Assembly (NCBI GenBank): GCA_963555705.1
Contig: OY743169.1
Span: 565,501-629,500 of the forward strand
From: Ligustrum vulgare
Lineage: Eukaryota; Streptophyta; Magnoliopsida; Lamiales; Oleaceae
Length of the DNA: 64,000 nucleotides
Direction of reading: 5' to 3'
The position numbers and the translations under genes are program-made. The notes beneath the pieces are model-generated. The model worked only from the letters and a program-made list of their open reading frames with translations, was not told where the DNA came from and did not search any database. Of this stretch, positions 1 to 12,178 are shown piece by piece; positions within the stretch are counted from its first letter, which is position 1; each line of letters opens with the position of its first letter.

Positions 1-639
1 AAAGCAAATTGCCTCTCAATAATAATATCAAAGTTGTCTGTGAATAATGAAAATTACATCCCTATATATAGGGTCAAAACTAGGTTAAAGAGTTCTAATT
101 AAATAAGGAAACAACTACCTAAAATTAAGGAAATAAAAATAACCTAAAATCACGCGTATGTAATGTTACGGCCGTGACTAAATCCTTACGGCCGTAACCT
201 TGTTTCTGTTGCATATTTACGGCCGTGATATATTTTATTACGGCCGTAAGCCAAAAAAATTCAAATTCTGATTTTGTGCAGTGACTCCTTTACGGCCGTG
301 ACCCTTAAATCTTACGGCCGTGAGCCGTAATTTCTTCAAAATCAATTTTAAACAGAAGGTTGATTACGGCCGTGAGAATTATCAATTACGGCCGTAATTC
401 TTGAATGTTGGCAATCTTCTTCGACGGCTTGGATGAGGTTGATCCACTCGTCGTTTTGGCTCGGCCCCAACATGAAACTTGCTTCTTTTGATGACACGAA
501 CATTGTTTTGGCCATTGTTTCTTGAACTAACTTGTCCATTGCTTCCTTGGCCCTCTTTGCTTGCAATCGAGTCATCGGTCCTCCTTTGATCTTCAACGGA
601 TCTTTGTGCGGGCTTGTATCCGTGGTCTGGATCACATCA
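1..639 (-). repeat. Partial gypsy LTR (solo or truncated), C-like family
   Basis: The right end (..GGATCACATCA) matches the ends of the element C LTRs (..GGATCGTATCA), including the terminal CA; the left end lies outside the window. No PPT or pol sequence follows position 639, so this is probably a solo LTR. A minus-strand open frame at 348-635 encodes a 95-residue piece with GPMTRLQAKRAKEAMDKL, the C-terminal tail that gypsy polyproteins of this type write into their LTR. Eight copies of TTACGGCCGT(G/A)A lie between 166 and 397. A TATA-like tatatatag lies near 63-71. Confidence 0.7.
166..397. repeat. Cluster of eight TTACGGCCGTRA palindromes
   Basis: Copies of the 12-mer start near 166, 186, 215, 238, 291, 311, 362 and 385, at irregular spacing of roughly 20 to 53 bp. 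Each is a palindrome centred on CGGCCG, and the intervening sequence is not repeated, so this is an array of dispersed sites rather than a tandem satellite. It lies in the U3 part of the LTR when read on the minus strand. Confidence 0.85.
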
Positions 640-1561
640 CTAGCTGTTGTGGTTTTTTTGTTATTCTGAGGCTACATGGATTGAATTCTTCTGAAAGCTG
701 AAAATTAGGTTTTTCAGTTGGGAACATGGAGAATTCATCTATTTTTATGGACTAGGTGGTGATGGCATATTGTGCACAAAAATTAAGTCTCCGTTCAGTG
801 ACATCGTTTAAAAAAAAAATTCAAAATCACTTTTTAACCCCACATTATTCACATTTGTTCACCACACATTTTTCATCGAAAACAACAAAGATTCTATTTA
901 TAAACAAGAAAAGAGCCTCCAAATGGAGTTCTTGACAATCAAATGTAAATGTATATATCCGAACCTATAAGAACACGTTTGCCTAACATTAAACATTGCC
1001 GTTGAAGTAAAATTACTTTTATTTTAGACTTAGCCCAACATTCTCTAATTTAAATTATCTACAGATTAATTGGTGGTGTTGAAAAAACTTGAAATTTTGC
1101 TAAGACTGAGAATATATAAAAGATAAAAAGGACATACTGATGTTAAACAAAAATGAAATCATAAAAAGTTTGCGTTATATGTTCTGAAAACATTCAGAAA
1201 CCATAAAAGGACATACTAGTGGTACTTTGATGGGTATGCATCATTTTGTATAAAAAGTTATAAGTTGTTAAAAGACATGATACATTGTAGTGAGCAGGGA
1301 AGCAACATTAGCCTGTTAGTTCCATGTTTTAAGTCCATTTCTCATTTCCAGTTGCTCAAGGCATATGTGGTTTAATATTTTCTGTTTTTTTGTTTGACTG
1401 CAAATCGTTGTGATAAGTAGTTCTCTGTTGTTCTAGGACAATATCATTTTTACTCTCTCCGTCTAAGTGAATTCTGGGTGCTCATATTGGTTGTCTTTCC
1501 TTTACTGTTGTAAATCTACTAGGCCTTGCATCGATCCTCAGTAACCCATCTAATTCTAAAG
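640..1561. other. Intergenic, no gene recognised
   Basis: AT-rich DNA with many stops in all frames. I see no coding motif, terminal repeat or RNA gene here. It ends at a candidate splice acceptor (..attctaaag) in front of the exon-like segment that follows. Confidence 0.5.
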
Positions 1562-1688
1562 GGTCAAGAGTCGCGATTACGGATATAGGGAGGGAGAAAC
1601 TGATGAAGGTGGCAGAGAAAGTGAGTTAGAAAGAACACTAATGATGGTTGCCTCAGGTATTGCAGATGGCCATGATAGTATAGCTCCT
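1562..1688 (+). CDS. Candidate exon of an unrecognised host gene
   Basis: The segment is open in one frame and reads RDYGYREGETDEGG, then RESELERTLMMVASGIADGH, then DSIAP. It is bounded by an AG acceptor at 1560-1561 and a strong GTAAGT donor starting at 1689. The charged, non-repetitive composition looks like real protein. I do not recognise the family. Element D begins 55 bp downstream, so the gene is probably disrupted, and I found no partner exon in the window. Confidence 0.4.
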
Positions 1689-1743
1689 GTAAGTACTAAA
1701 ATAAAACTTTTTTACTGTTTTGAAATGGAAATACAACTATAAC

Positions 1744-2919
1744 TGTGACGCCCCGAGTTTCGTGAAATCCGGAACGCCACTTCTTTCTTTAAAAACTAAC
1801 TTTCGAATAAAATTTATTGCGGAAAAATAATTAAATCTCAAAACAATCACATTTATTGACTTTAAGTTGTGACGAATATTCAAATAAAATAAATGGCTTG
1901 GTGGAAATTAATAAAATTCTATATTTCAAACAAAATGAAATAATGGAGTTCAAAAAAAAAAAAAAAAAAAAAAAACAACTTTGAAATAATTTCTATTTAA
2001 TGATTTGCCATTTTTGCCCATCATTCGTCACCGTCTCTGAAATCTGCAAAATTTGTTAAAATAACGGGATGAAAATTTCAAAAAGAAATATTCAGTAGAA
2101 TTATCTCCAATAATTAATCTACAGAGTAATTGAACACGTATTTATGCAAATATTACATTGACATTCTTAAATTCTCATCATAAGCATCACATAAGAAGTG
2201 CAAATGAACATATTCTCATCCCATGCAATAAAGCATATATGTTATGACATGCATAACAAAATTCTCAATTTTTCTCATAAGGGTTATTCTCGTCTATTCT
2301 CATGCAATTAAACATATAATCACGTAAATCCACATAAAGACATGCGATTATAATCTAAACTAATTAGTGGATGCGAGTCTATCTCAACTTAATGAGTTCA
2401 TGAAAGTGAAGCGGGAAAAGCACGTCAATCTTTTAGTTCTTCAAATGATTCGCCCAGCCACGAGAAAAATTAATTTAATATAGTACTTTGAAAATTGAAA
2501 GATTGAAGTGACAAAGTAAAGTTTAGGGACAAAATTTAAATTTTAAAGAATATTGGAATTTACGAAAATAATGAGCTGAGGTAGGAGCTAAGAAATTTAG
2601 GGACTGATTTGGTGAAATTCTGAAACTTTTGGATTTTGAATTTAAATATTTAAAATAAAGAGGACTGAAATAACTAAACTTTAAAAATAGGGTTGAAATA
2701 AGAAACTTTAAAAATGAAAGGATTGAAATAAATGAGTTTGAAATTTGAGGGCCCTAAAACGTAAATCTAGGAAATCAGGGGCTGAAATAAATGAATTTAA
2801 AAATGAAGGGGCTATTTTAAAACATTTTAAACCAACATGGATCGAATTAAAAGCTTTTGAAAACTTGAGGGCTCAAGGGATAATTTCCACAAAATCAATT
2901 TTTAAAAGAAAAACACACA

Positions 2920-2986
<67 letters not shown>

Positions 2987-4146
2987 TCATTCACGCTGAG
3001 AGGAGAAGAGACAGAGATCTGGCAACGGAACCTCTCGCACCCAGTTCGCTGTCGGCGATTTGCCAGCGAAACGCCGCCTCGAGTGGCGGCGAGTAGGGTG
3101 GTCGTGCAAAGGGTTAGAATTTTAGGGATTTAGGTTGTTTTAGAGTGCGAAAACTAGGGAAATCCGTGGCTTGAGGTCGCGGTTAAGGTGGTTTCCCAGC
3201 GGCATTCCCTCGGCCAAGGTATGTGTCTGAGTTCAATTATTGCATTTCGATTGGACAAGGTAGTGTTTGGTCGGTGGTTGCTCACAATCTGAACGGGCTA
3301 TAGGTGGTGGATTGGCGATTTGGGGTTTGGGAGTTTCAGCAGTTGCTTTGGTTTCACGTATTTGGGGTTCTAGATATCGATTTCATGTTGTTATTTGGTT
3401 TTGGTTGTTCGACAGTGATGGTGGCCAATTTTTGGGATCCTTGGGTTGGGCAATGAATTGATGAATTCGGTGGGTTTGGATTGAAATGGTGGTTTATTGC
3501 TTGAAGGGGGACACAGGCTGTGGTTTGTGTGGAGTTGCATATTGGTTTTGGAGGTTTAGGAGGTGGTGGTGGAATGTATAAACAGTTGGCATTGGCGGTG
3601 GTGACCGGTTGTAGTGGAGTTCGACTGTGTTGCGTTTCTTGAAGTGTTTGGGTGGAGTTGAGGCGTGAGTGTAAGGATCAGGCTATTGATTCAAGAGGTG
3701 AGGCCGAGACTGGCAGAGAACTGGTTATGGGAACGACTTTATAATGGCTGGATAGGTTAGTGTTGGACTTGGATTGAAATTGCATAGTCTTATCAAATAA
3801 ACGTGGGTTGGGAAATGATAAAGTTGAATTCAGGATAATTGTGAAATCAAATTGATAAACTTGGATATTTTCGAATTTTTGAAAAGAAATTATGCTGGAA
3901 TTTAATTTGGTTAAAAATTGGGTTTTAAGAATTTAAATTTTGATCTTTGGATTTAAAAATAATAATAATAATGATCTTGGAACATTTTTAATCAAATTTG
4001 AAATTCGACTACGAGTAAAATAAATTTACATTTCACTTAATAATTGGCTAGACGAATGTTCTTTTAAAATAAAAATAGGATAAGTCTTAGCGACACGTCT
4101 TTATAATATTTTATTTAAAAGTAACGAAAAATTCTCGATTGCTACA
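1744..4146 (-). repeat. Element D 3' LTR (2403 bp)
   Basis: Starts TGTGACG and ends GCTACA on the plus strand, keeping the TG..CA ends. It is followed at once by a pyrimidine-rich stretch that is a polypurine tract on the minus strand. It aligns with 7610-8858 and 13007-13079 over its first 1.3 kb. It contains a poly(A) run near 1949 and a long CT microsatellite; short open frames inside it are not genes. Confidence 0.8.
2922..2983. repeat. (CT)n microsatellite, about 31 units
   Basis: Uninterrupted CT dinucleotides inside the left D LTR. The matching place in the right LTR (about 8806-8819) has only about seven units, so the tract expanded or contracted after insertion. Confidence 0.95.
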
Positions 4147-4160
4147 ACCCTACTCCCTTA
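4147..4160 (-). other. Element D polypurine tract
   Basis: On the minus strand this reads AAGGGAGTAGGGT and directly abuts the 3' LTR, the usual place for the plus-strand primer of a Ty3/gypsy element. Confidence 0.65.
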
Positions 4161-5170
4161 AAATAATTTCGTCCTTGAAATTTAAACTTACTTGATCTAA
4201 AATATCTGGATATTTAGCCAGAATTTCTTCTTTTTCCCAGGTAGTTTCATCGTTACCTTGTCTACCCCACTGGACTTTAACTAGTGAAATCTCTTTATTT
4301 TTTAGGACATGGACTTTTCTATCGATAAGGCACCTTGGTGCCTCCTCATAAGATAAATTCTTCTGAATCAAAATTGACTGAAAGTTAACTACATGACTGA
4401 GATCGTAAACATATTTCCTCAATAAAGATATGTGAAAAACATTGTGTACATCGAAGAGTTCGGGGGTTAATGCCAATCAATAAGCCACATTACTCACTTT
4501 CTCGAATATCTCGAATGGCCCGATAAAACGAGACTTTAACTTCCCTCTTTTGCCTAAACGGATAGCACCCTTCATAGGAGCTACTTTCAAAAACACTCTC
4601 TCTCCAATCTCAAACTCCAATTCTTTTCTCCTTTGATCGACATAGCTCTTCTATCTATCTTGGGTGGCTTTAATCCACAATCTAATTTTCTCGTTGGCCT
4701 CTATAGTCTTCTTGATTAATTCGAGACTCAATAATTTCCTCTCACCAACTTCATCTCAATAGACTAGTGATCGGCATCCTTATCCATAAGGTGCCATGCT
4801 AATGGTCGCCTAAAAACTGTTTTTGTAAGCAAACTCTACCAATGGCAAGTAAGTCTCCAAATTGCCGCTCAGGTCTAAAACATAAGCTGTAAGCATATCT
4901 CCCAATATCTAAGGTTTAACGTTGTACCCATATCAACAAGTAAACTCTTCCAAAATCTCAGGTCTCTTATCTAAAACAATAGACATTGGAATTCTGTGAA
5001 GTCAAATGATATCTCTAACATAAATCCGTGTTAACTGATCTACATTGGGAGTCATTCGAACTGGAAGGAAAAAGGGCTAACTTTGTAAGTAGGTCTACGA
5101 TAACCTAAATGGCTTCATGTCCCTTCACTGTCTGGGTAATCTCGTTACAAAATCCATGAAAATGTTCTCT
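4150..5170 (-). pseudogene. Element D integrase C-terminus and chromodomain remnant
   Basis: The open part (4150-4476) encodes 108 residues with PELFDVHNVFHISLLRKY, the conserved integrase C-terminal motif, followed by LIDRKVHVLKNKEISLVKVQ and TTWEKEEILAKYPDIL, the chromodomain of Tekay/Del chromoviruses, which helps target integration to heterochromatin. Upstream sequence (4477 to about 5170) still shows integrase C-domain words such as GERVFLKVAPMKG and RFIGPFEIFEKV, but stops and frameshifts interrupt it. The catalytic core is not recognisable. It is part of a dead polyprotein and has no independent function. Confidence 0.75.
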
Positions 5171-6570
5171 CAATTCCAATAAATCTTTTATTCAACAATT
5201 CTTTACAATTTCTTCAAGAAACACATTTCACCATAATAAGTAATCATTGAGAAGTCTATCATTATTTTCTCAAACTTCTTATAACCGAATAACTCAAAAA
5301 TGATTTGAAACGATAGAAATTACATGAATATTTCTCTGTGTAATATACCCAATAACATGTTATCCACTAATCAGCATAATATCATCAGCTTATCGATTTA
5401 TACATATAGTACATTTATGCACTATCTTGATTTCTAACATCTTCCGACGTATGTAACCAAAATGTACCACAAAATTCAAATAATATTAATAAACAATTTG
5501 CTCCTAAGTAACTAAGATTCTGCTCGAGATTGCCACAACATTTCCTGCAAGATATAACTTGGTATTTCCTATGTATACATCAAATGATCATATAACCCCA
5601 CATATACTTTGATACTTAATTGGTTGCATACTTCATCAATCCGAATGTTTATCAAAAAAAATATACAAAATCACTAAAACTTTAACTCCAAATCGATACT
5701 CTGTTCAAGATTACACTCTTATAATAAACATGCTTACCTAAGCCACAATGTGAATAAACAACAAATAACTCTCAACCATCTTATAATTGAAAATAATATT
5801 TTCTCATTGTTCATGGATCAACTAAAATATCATTTCATAATCTCGACTTTAATGACAGTGGTTGTAATCTCAGAAAACCTATCTTCTCAAACCAAACTTT
5901 ACATTCTTGAAACTGGTGTACAATTTCTGCTCTTAGTATATCTCCAACAAAATCCTTAAATGTTCATGTTATTTACTAACTCTAAGATAAACCAAAACAT
6001 CATCGAATCCTCTTATTCAAATCTCAATCATATGCTTAGGCAAGAAGGCAAGACATAGCACAACAATAAGTTTCACTTATAAAATCGAAGCATCATTAAA
6101 TATCAAATGCCTAAAACTCAATTCTTTGCTACTATAAACTTCAACTTTACATCTAATTCCAAAGTTTAAGATTTTGATATATGTATACCATAAACGTGTT
6201 TAAATCCTGAAATAGAATATGTTCTAGTATCCAAATTCCAACTAAATCAATATTTTCCCAAAGAAAATCAGATCTATAATCATGGTAAATTCAATATAAA
6301 GTAACCACTTAAAGTTACTTTGAAATCTCAATCATCAACTTAAAATCTTTCTTCAATTTCCCACCTTTACGTATTCATATTCTTCAAGCAAAACTTTAGT
6401 CTTATATGTAAGATATCTAAGATAATAATAAATCCTTCACAATCAACTCCAATGTGAATCTCCTTAGGAGGTTTTCCTTGAAGGTTAATCATATAACCTT
6501 GACGATTTCTTTTGACAAGTAGTATTTTTTTTTTTCCTACTTGCAAGGCCGGGATAAGTTGAGGAAATGC
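5171..6570 (-). other. Decayed internal region of element D
   Basis: AT-rich sequence between the protease and integrase remnants where RT and RNase H should lie. The space is too short for an intact pol, and I see none of the RT or RNase H motifs in any frame. It has presumably been deleted and mutated beyond recognition. Confidence 0.5.
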
Positions 6571-6576
6571 TAAATT

Positions 6577-6843
6577 TCATCCCATAGAATTTGAATACTT
6601 CTCCATCCATACGAAACATGCCTTCCTTCTCTGACACATAATTACAGCACGGTTGGTACTCAACCAGTCCATGCCTAGAATAACATCAAAGTCCTTCATC
6701 TGAATTACATTTAGATTTGCTTCAAATACTTCTCCATCGAAATCTATTTCTACGGCTTTAATAATCTTATCGGTGTCAATAGTTTCCCTTGATAGTAGGC
6801 TAATTTCAAAAATGCTACCAGTTGTCTCTCTCATCAAATCCAA
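6577..6843 (-). pseudogene. Element D retropepsin fragment
   Basis: 88 residues ending in the protease flap and core motif DFDVILGMDWLSTNRAVI, typical of gypsy aspartic proteases. The N-terminal catalytic D-S/T-G loop is not in this open piece. In an intact element the protease would process Gag-Pol in the virus-like particle; here it is isolated between stop codons. Confidence 0.7.
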
Positions 6844-7590
6844 TCTAGTTGGGTATACCTCAGATATAAAAGAATGTGTATATTCTTATTAATAACTTAA
6901 AATCCCTTCAAACAATTATACCACGAAGAAAAATGTCTTCAGTCAGGACGATATAACTGAAATAAAATACTGGAAATAAATGATACTGTCACAAGTCCAC
7001 CCTACTTATCAAATCAAAATTTCCACCTGATGCAATATCTATGTACATAATCTGATATCCCGTCGATTTGAGCATTCCTACACGATAAACATCTCGTGTA
7101 CACTAGATCTAAATTTCTCTGATGACTTCTTGTGAAAGGTGTCGTGTCTAAATATTCAATTATGCAAAGTTCAGTTAAGGTTCTATAATATTATTCATTT
7201 AAATTCGAGGACAAAATTATTTTATGAAAACATTCTTAAAATTGTACTAATTCCCATTATGCTCAAAACTCGTTTTCTTTCTCATTGTTTCAGATAAAAA
7301 TTCTCATTCTTTCTCGTCTAAATCTCAAAGCATTTTTTTTCTTCAAGTATCTGAAACTTGTTTTCTTTCTCATTATTTCGGATACAAATTCTCATTCTTT
7401 CTAGTGTAAATCTAAAAAAAAAAAATTTCTTAAGTATCCGAAATAAAGAAAATAATCATGATAAACTTCTTTACCTTCGGAGTCGGCGGAAGGAATGATG
7501 GTAGTGAAAAAAGTCATTAAAAATATTGTTTACTTTTATATTATTTTAGAAAAATCTCTTTCAAAAATCTTTCAAGTCTACAAAAAGTAG
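6844..7590 (-). other. Element D gag and leader remnant
   Basis: This interval between the protease fragment and the primer site should hold gag. I find no zinc knuckle or gag core. It contains two diverged direct repeats (CTCATT and TTTCTT-rich words near 7265-7330 and 7365-7410) and looks deleted and decayed. Confidence 0.45.
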
Positions 7591-7606
7591 ATCCGCTCTG
7601 ATACCA
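7591..7606 (-). other. Element D primer-binding site (initiator tRNA-Met type)
   Basis: On the minus strand this reads TGGTATCAGAGCGGAT, the standard initiator-methionine tRNA primer site of plant LTR retrotransposons, three bases inside the 5' LTR. It fixes the element's orientation as minus. Confidence 0.9.
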
Positions 7607-7609
7607 TGC

Positions 7610-8858
7610 TGTGACGCCCCGAGTTTCGTGAAACCCGGAACGCTACTTCTTTCTTTGAAAACTAACTTTCGAATAAAATTTAGTGCGGAAAAATAATTAA
7701 ATCTCAAAACAATCACATTTATTGACTTTAAGTTGTGACGAATATTCAAATAAAATAAATGGCTTGGTGGAAATTCATAAAATTCTATATTTCAAACAAA
7801 ATGAAATAATGGAGTTCAAAAAAAAAAAAAAAAAAAATACAACTTTGAAATAATTTCTATTTAATGATTTGCCATTTTTGCCCATCATTCGCCCCCGTCT
7901 CTGAAATCTGCAAAATTTGTTAAAACAACGGGTGAGCATTTCAAAAAGAAATACTTAATAGACTCATCTCTAATAATTAATCTCCAGAATAATTGAACAC
8001 ATATTTATGCAAATATTAAGTGACATTCTCAAATTCTCATCATAAGCATCACATAAGGAGTGCAAATGAACATATTCTCGTCTTATGCAATAAAGCATAT
8101 ATGTTATGACATGCATAACAAAATTCTCAATTTATCTCATAAAATAAAAGATATTCTCGTCTATTCTCATGCAGTTAAGCATATAATCACGTAAATCCAC
8201 ATAAAGACATGCAATTATAATCAAAACTAATTAGTGGGGACAAGTCTACCTCAACTTAACGAATTCATGAAAGTTCAGCGGGAAAAGCACGTCAGTCTTT
8301 TAGTTCTCCAAATGATTCGTCCAACCACGAGAAAATTTAATTTAATATAGTACTTCGAAAATTGAAAGATTGAAGTGACAAAGTAAAGTTTAGGGACAAA
8401 ATTTAAATTTTAAAGAATATTGGAATTTAAAAGTTTAGGGGCTGAAATGGACTCTTCGAAAATAAGGGGGAAGGTAGGAGCTAAGAAATTTAGGGACTGA
8501 TTTGGTGAAATCCTAAAACTTTTGGATTTTGGATTTAAATATTTAAAACAAAGAGGACTGAAATAACTAAAATTTAAAAATAGGGTTGAAATAAGAAACT
8601 TTAAAACTGAAAGGATTGAAATAAATAAGTTTGAAACTTGAGGGCCCTAAAACGTAAATTTAGGAAATCAGGGCTGAAATAAATGAATTTAAAAATGAAG
8701 GGGCTATTTTAAAACATTTTAAACCAACATGGATCGAATTAAAAGCTTTTGAAACCGTGAGGGCTCAAGGGATAATTTCCACAAAATCAATTTTTAAAAG
8801 AAAAACTCTCTCTCTCTCTGATTCAATCACGCTGAGAGGAGAAGAGACAGAGAGCTGG
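7610..8858 (-). repeat. Element D 5' LTR, first part
   Basis: Closely matches 1744-3024 of the left LTR. The match stops at 8858 where element C is inserted and resumes at 13007. The CT microsatellite is short here compared with the left copy. Confidence 0.85.
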
Positions 8859-9689
8859 TGACGCGATCCCAATCGGGGAATCTCGACAAACACACGAAAA
8901 TAACACAATTAAAATCTAGGAAATATCTAAGATAAATTAAACACGAAAATAAACATGAACACAAGGAAATAAATAATGGAATTAAAGATAGATCGACTAT
9001 AAAACATTGACCCGGCAATCACGACGCAATTAATAACGATGCGGATTGAAGAACCAAGATTGGTGAACGCCACAAGGGTTGTCAATTCCTTGATAAGTTT
9101 TTTGGGTGAACGTCACAAAGATCAGATATTTGATAAGTTCAAGAAAATGGAATAAGTCAACCTTTAATAAGAGAATCCTCTCTCAATTTAATTCATAAAC
9201 TCAAATCTGTCTTTTAGAATCATGGAAAGGAATATAAATAAGAAAAATTAACCTAGCCGCTAATTGGGCTCAAAACAGAATCCTAATTGACCTAAAATAC
9301 TAAAATAGGAAAATAAATAATTAAGAACGGAAAAGCAGTCAAAATACGCGAAAATCCGAAAAATTATAGTTACGGCCGTGAAGAACTAATTGACGGCCGT
9401 AAATGACCTTCTGCTAAAGATTTACGGCCGTGACGACAGGACTTATGGCCATAAGTAAGGTTTTGCTCAAAATTTGCGATAGCTGTGTTACGGTCGTAAC
9501 TTCCACTCTTACAGCCGTAAGATGACTTCTGCCCCTTTTTTTCCTAAACTTCGATTCCTTGATTCGGCTTGATCCATTCGCCTTCTCGGCTTGGCTCCAA
9601 CATGAAACTTGCTTTATTTTGCACATAGATCACTGTCATATTGCCGATGGCTCGACCTCGCCCTTCGATACCTGGTCCGGATCGTATCA
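8859..9689 (-). repeat. Element C 3' LTR with palindrome cluster
   Basis: 831 bp with TG..CA ends. Between 9367 and 9525 it holds six TTACGGCCGTAA-like palindromes, some mutated (for example CTTATGGCCATAAG near 9441). The C-terminal tail of the polyprotein was probably written through this LTR, as in element B: a minus-strand frame here still reads through YRRARSSHRQYDSDLCAK. Confidence 0.85.
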
Positions 9690-9706
9690 TACTCCCTCTC
9701 TTGAAA
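9690..9706 (-). other. Element C polypurine tract
   Basis: On the minus strand this reads TTCAAGAGAGGGAGTA next to the 3' LTR. It is nearly the same tract as in element B, which supports a common lineage. Confidence 0.7.
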
Positions 9707-10049
9707 AGGATTCGACTTCGAATCCATTTTTGGTCGGCTTTTCAAACTCCTCCTACTTTTCTGGGCTCGATGATCATGTTTATGCCTCATGCTTTCTTTC
9801 AACCTTTTAAGCTGCTTCTTTCTCTCTTCCAACTTTCTCGGCCTTTTGGGTTGCTCTTTTGTGTCAATGGATTTCTTCCTCGCCATAAGTTCATGGTTTG
9901 ATTTATGTCCCTGCAAAACAAATTTTATAGAATTGGGGAGGGAATTGTTAGCTTGGTTAAGTGAAAGACAAAAATCCTTGTACAGCAACCTTTGTGCAAA
10001 TAAACTCAATTTGGGGGTGGACTCTCTTTTCTTTTTACACTCATTCTAC
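9707..10049 (-). pseudogene. Element C residual polyprotein C-terminus
   Basis: Basic, lysine-rich minus-strand frame (ending FQEREYDTIRTRYRRARSSH) that aligns in position and in its SNPFQE words with the end of the element B polyprotein. It directly follows the protease remnant, which places the pol deletion between the two. Confidence 0.5.
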
Positions 10050-11744
10050 TCATTTTTCTGAGGTCATGGCCTCAACTCTCTTGTTTTCAACTTTCACACC
10101 CTCTTTTTTTTCTGAGGTCGTGGCCTCAACACTCTCATTTCTTTTTTCAAACTCACATTTGGTTTTTAACTGATCCTCTTGAGCCTCTTTCGGAGATAAC
10201 GAAACAAGGATAATTTTCTTCCCACCCTTCACAAATGAATATTGATTCTTAAACCCATCGTTCACTACCCTCCTATCATGTTGCCATGGCCTTCCCAACA
10301 AAATATGACCAACATGCATAGGTACCACGTCACAAACCACCTCATCCTTGTAACCCCCGATGGCAAAATTGACCCTAGCCTGTTTATTTACCTTAATTTC
10401 TCCCGACTCGGTCAACCATTGCAATTTATAAGGGATTAGATGTTTCATCAAGCTCAAGCCCAATTTTTCAATCGACATTGTACTAACCACATTAGTATAA
10501 CTCCCCCCCTCCCCCCGTCAATCACCATACCACAAACCTTTTTACCCACTAAGCATCTAGTATGAAAGTGATTATCCCTTTGCTCACCAATTTCATCCAC
10601 CCTGACCCTAGTACTAAGGACACGCCGATTAACAAGTGAATCTTTAACAGCATAAGTCAGCCCTTCCTCATCACTACTACTAGCCCCAACATCCACTAAC
10701 TTAGGCATTCCCTTAAATTCATTATTGGAACTAATTTCACCATTATCACGTAAGATCATTAGCCTCCTATTTGGACGCTGGGATGCTATATGTTCCGAAC
10801 CCAAACACTTAAAACACTTAATATTTCTATTCCGAGTAGTTTGAGAATCAGAAATATTTTTACTTTTCGTTGTAGGTTCCTCCTTCCCTTTCGGGTTATG
10901 TTCATCATTGTGTTCCTGTTTCGGTTGTGATGTAGGATAAGATGGTGAGTGTCTTGCTGCCCCCTTTCGCCTTAGTTGTCTTTCCACCTTCATGGCCATA
11001 TGCACCATATCCTCTAGCTCCACATAATGTTGCAACTCAATGACATTGGCAATATCTCTATTCAGCCCACTCAGAAACCTAGCCATCGTAGCTTCCCGAT
11101 CCTCCACCACATTAGCCCGAATCATTGCCATCTCCATATCCTTGTGATAATCTTCTACACTCCTCGACTCCTGAGTCAGACCTTGTAGCATCTGGTAAAT
11201 ATTTCTATAATAATGAGTTGGCACAAATCGCTTCCTCATTATGGTCTTTAACTCACCCCAAGTCTCCACCGGCTCCTCAAGGTTCCTCCTCCTACCCGTC
11301 ACTAGCTGATCCCACCAAATATTTGCATAATCTGTGAATTCAATCACGGCTAATTTCACCTTCTTTTTTCTGAATAATTGTGACAATCAAATAGCCGTTC
11401 AAACTTGGTTTCCCAATCCAAGTACGCCTCCGGATCACTCCTCTATCCCTCCTTCGCATACTTCCCACCAAAGATGTACTTCCACTTTCACTGCCTATGT
11501 CCTCATCACCCATACCAACCTCACGCCTATTACCTCTCCTAACCCGAGAACCATCATGAGATTGATCCCGAGGTCTTTGTTCACGTTCTGCACCTCGATT
11601 CTCCATCTGAGCCATAAACCTTTCAAATTATGCCCTCATTGCTGCAATATCATCATTACCCTGTTCATTCTTTCTATTCACACCCCTGAGCTGTTTTCTG
11701 CCTCCAACAGAAGATGAAGATGTGGAACTCTCGCTATACGACAT
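10050..11744 (-). pseudogene. Element C gag-protease, disrupted
   Basis: The frame opens at an ATG at 11744 (MSYSESSTSSSVGG) and is broken by a TAA and a frameshift near 11380. The next 310 residues carry the gag core (FTDYANIWWDQLV, MRKRFVPTHYYRNIYQ, YHKDMEMAMIRA) and a zinc knuckle CFKCLGSEHIASQR in which the last cysteine is replaced by arginine. Protease sequence follows (HFHTRCLVGKKVCGMVIDGG, then [20 protein letters not shown]) across another frame break near 10480. Gag would form the particle and bind RNA. Sequence similarity to element B is clear along the whole segment. Confidence 0.8.
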
Positions 11745-12160
11745 TTTTAACATCAAAACTAAATTTCTCCTCACGTATATTTTCACTCGTGTTTCACTCT
11801 TCTATCCCTTCAAATCTTACCCAAGAACCAATCAAGAAACAATTTAAGAACTCAATTAAGGGTTGGAAAATGGTAAGACACGAACAAGAACAAGGAAATT
11901 TGGGAATTGTGAAAATTCGGAATATTTGGAGAATATTTTGGGAATTTCGGATTTTTTTTAATCTGTCAGAGAATTGGACTACGAGTATGACAGAAAAAAG
12001 GGAACTGGATTTGAGGGAAAAACGAAGAAGAAAAACACTTTTGAATTTTTTGTATGATTTTTATGGATCAAAAGTTGAAAATAATTTAATGGCACGAAGA
12101 ACACGAAGAAACAAGAAAACTCAAGAAAATCAAGAAAAAACGCAATAATCTGAAATAAAT

Positions 12161-12176
12161 CCAAGCTCTGATTTCA
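12161..12176 (-). other. Element C degenerate primer-binding site
   Basis: On the minus strand this reads TGAAATCAGAGCTTGG, an initiator-Met primer site with two changes near its start compared with TGGTATCAGAGCTTGG in element B. Priming would be impaired. Confidence 0.7.
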
Positions 12177-12178
12177 GA

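Noticed and set aside
2745..2999. Plus-strand 84-residue open frame ending in Ser-Leu repeats
   Set aside because: The repeat is translated CT microsatellite inside the D LTR.
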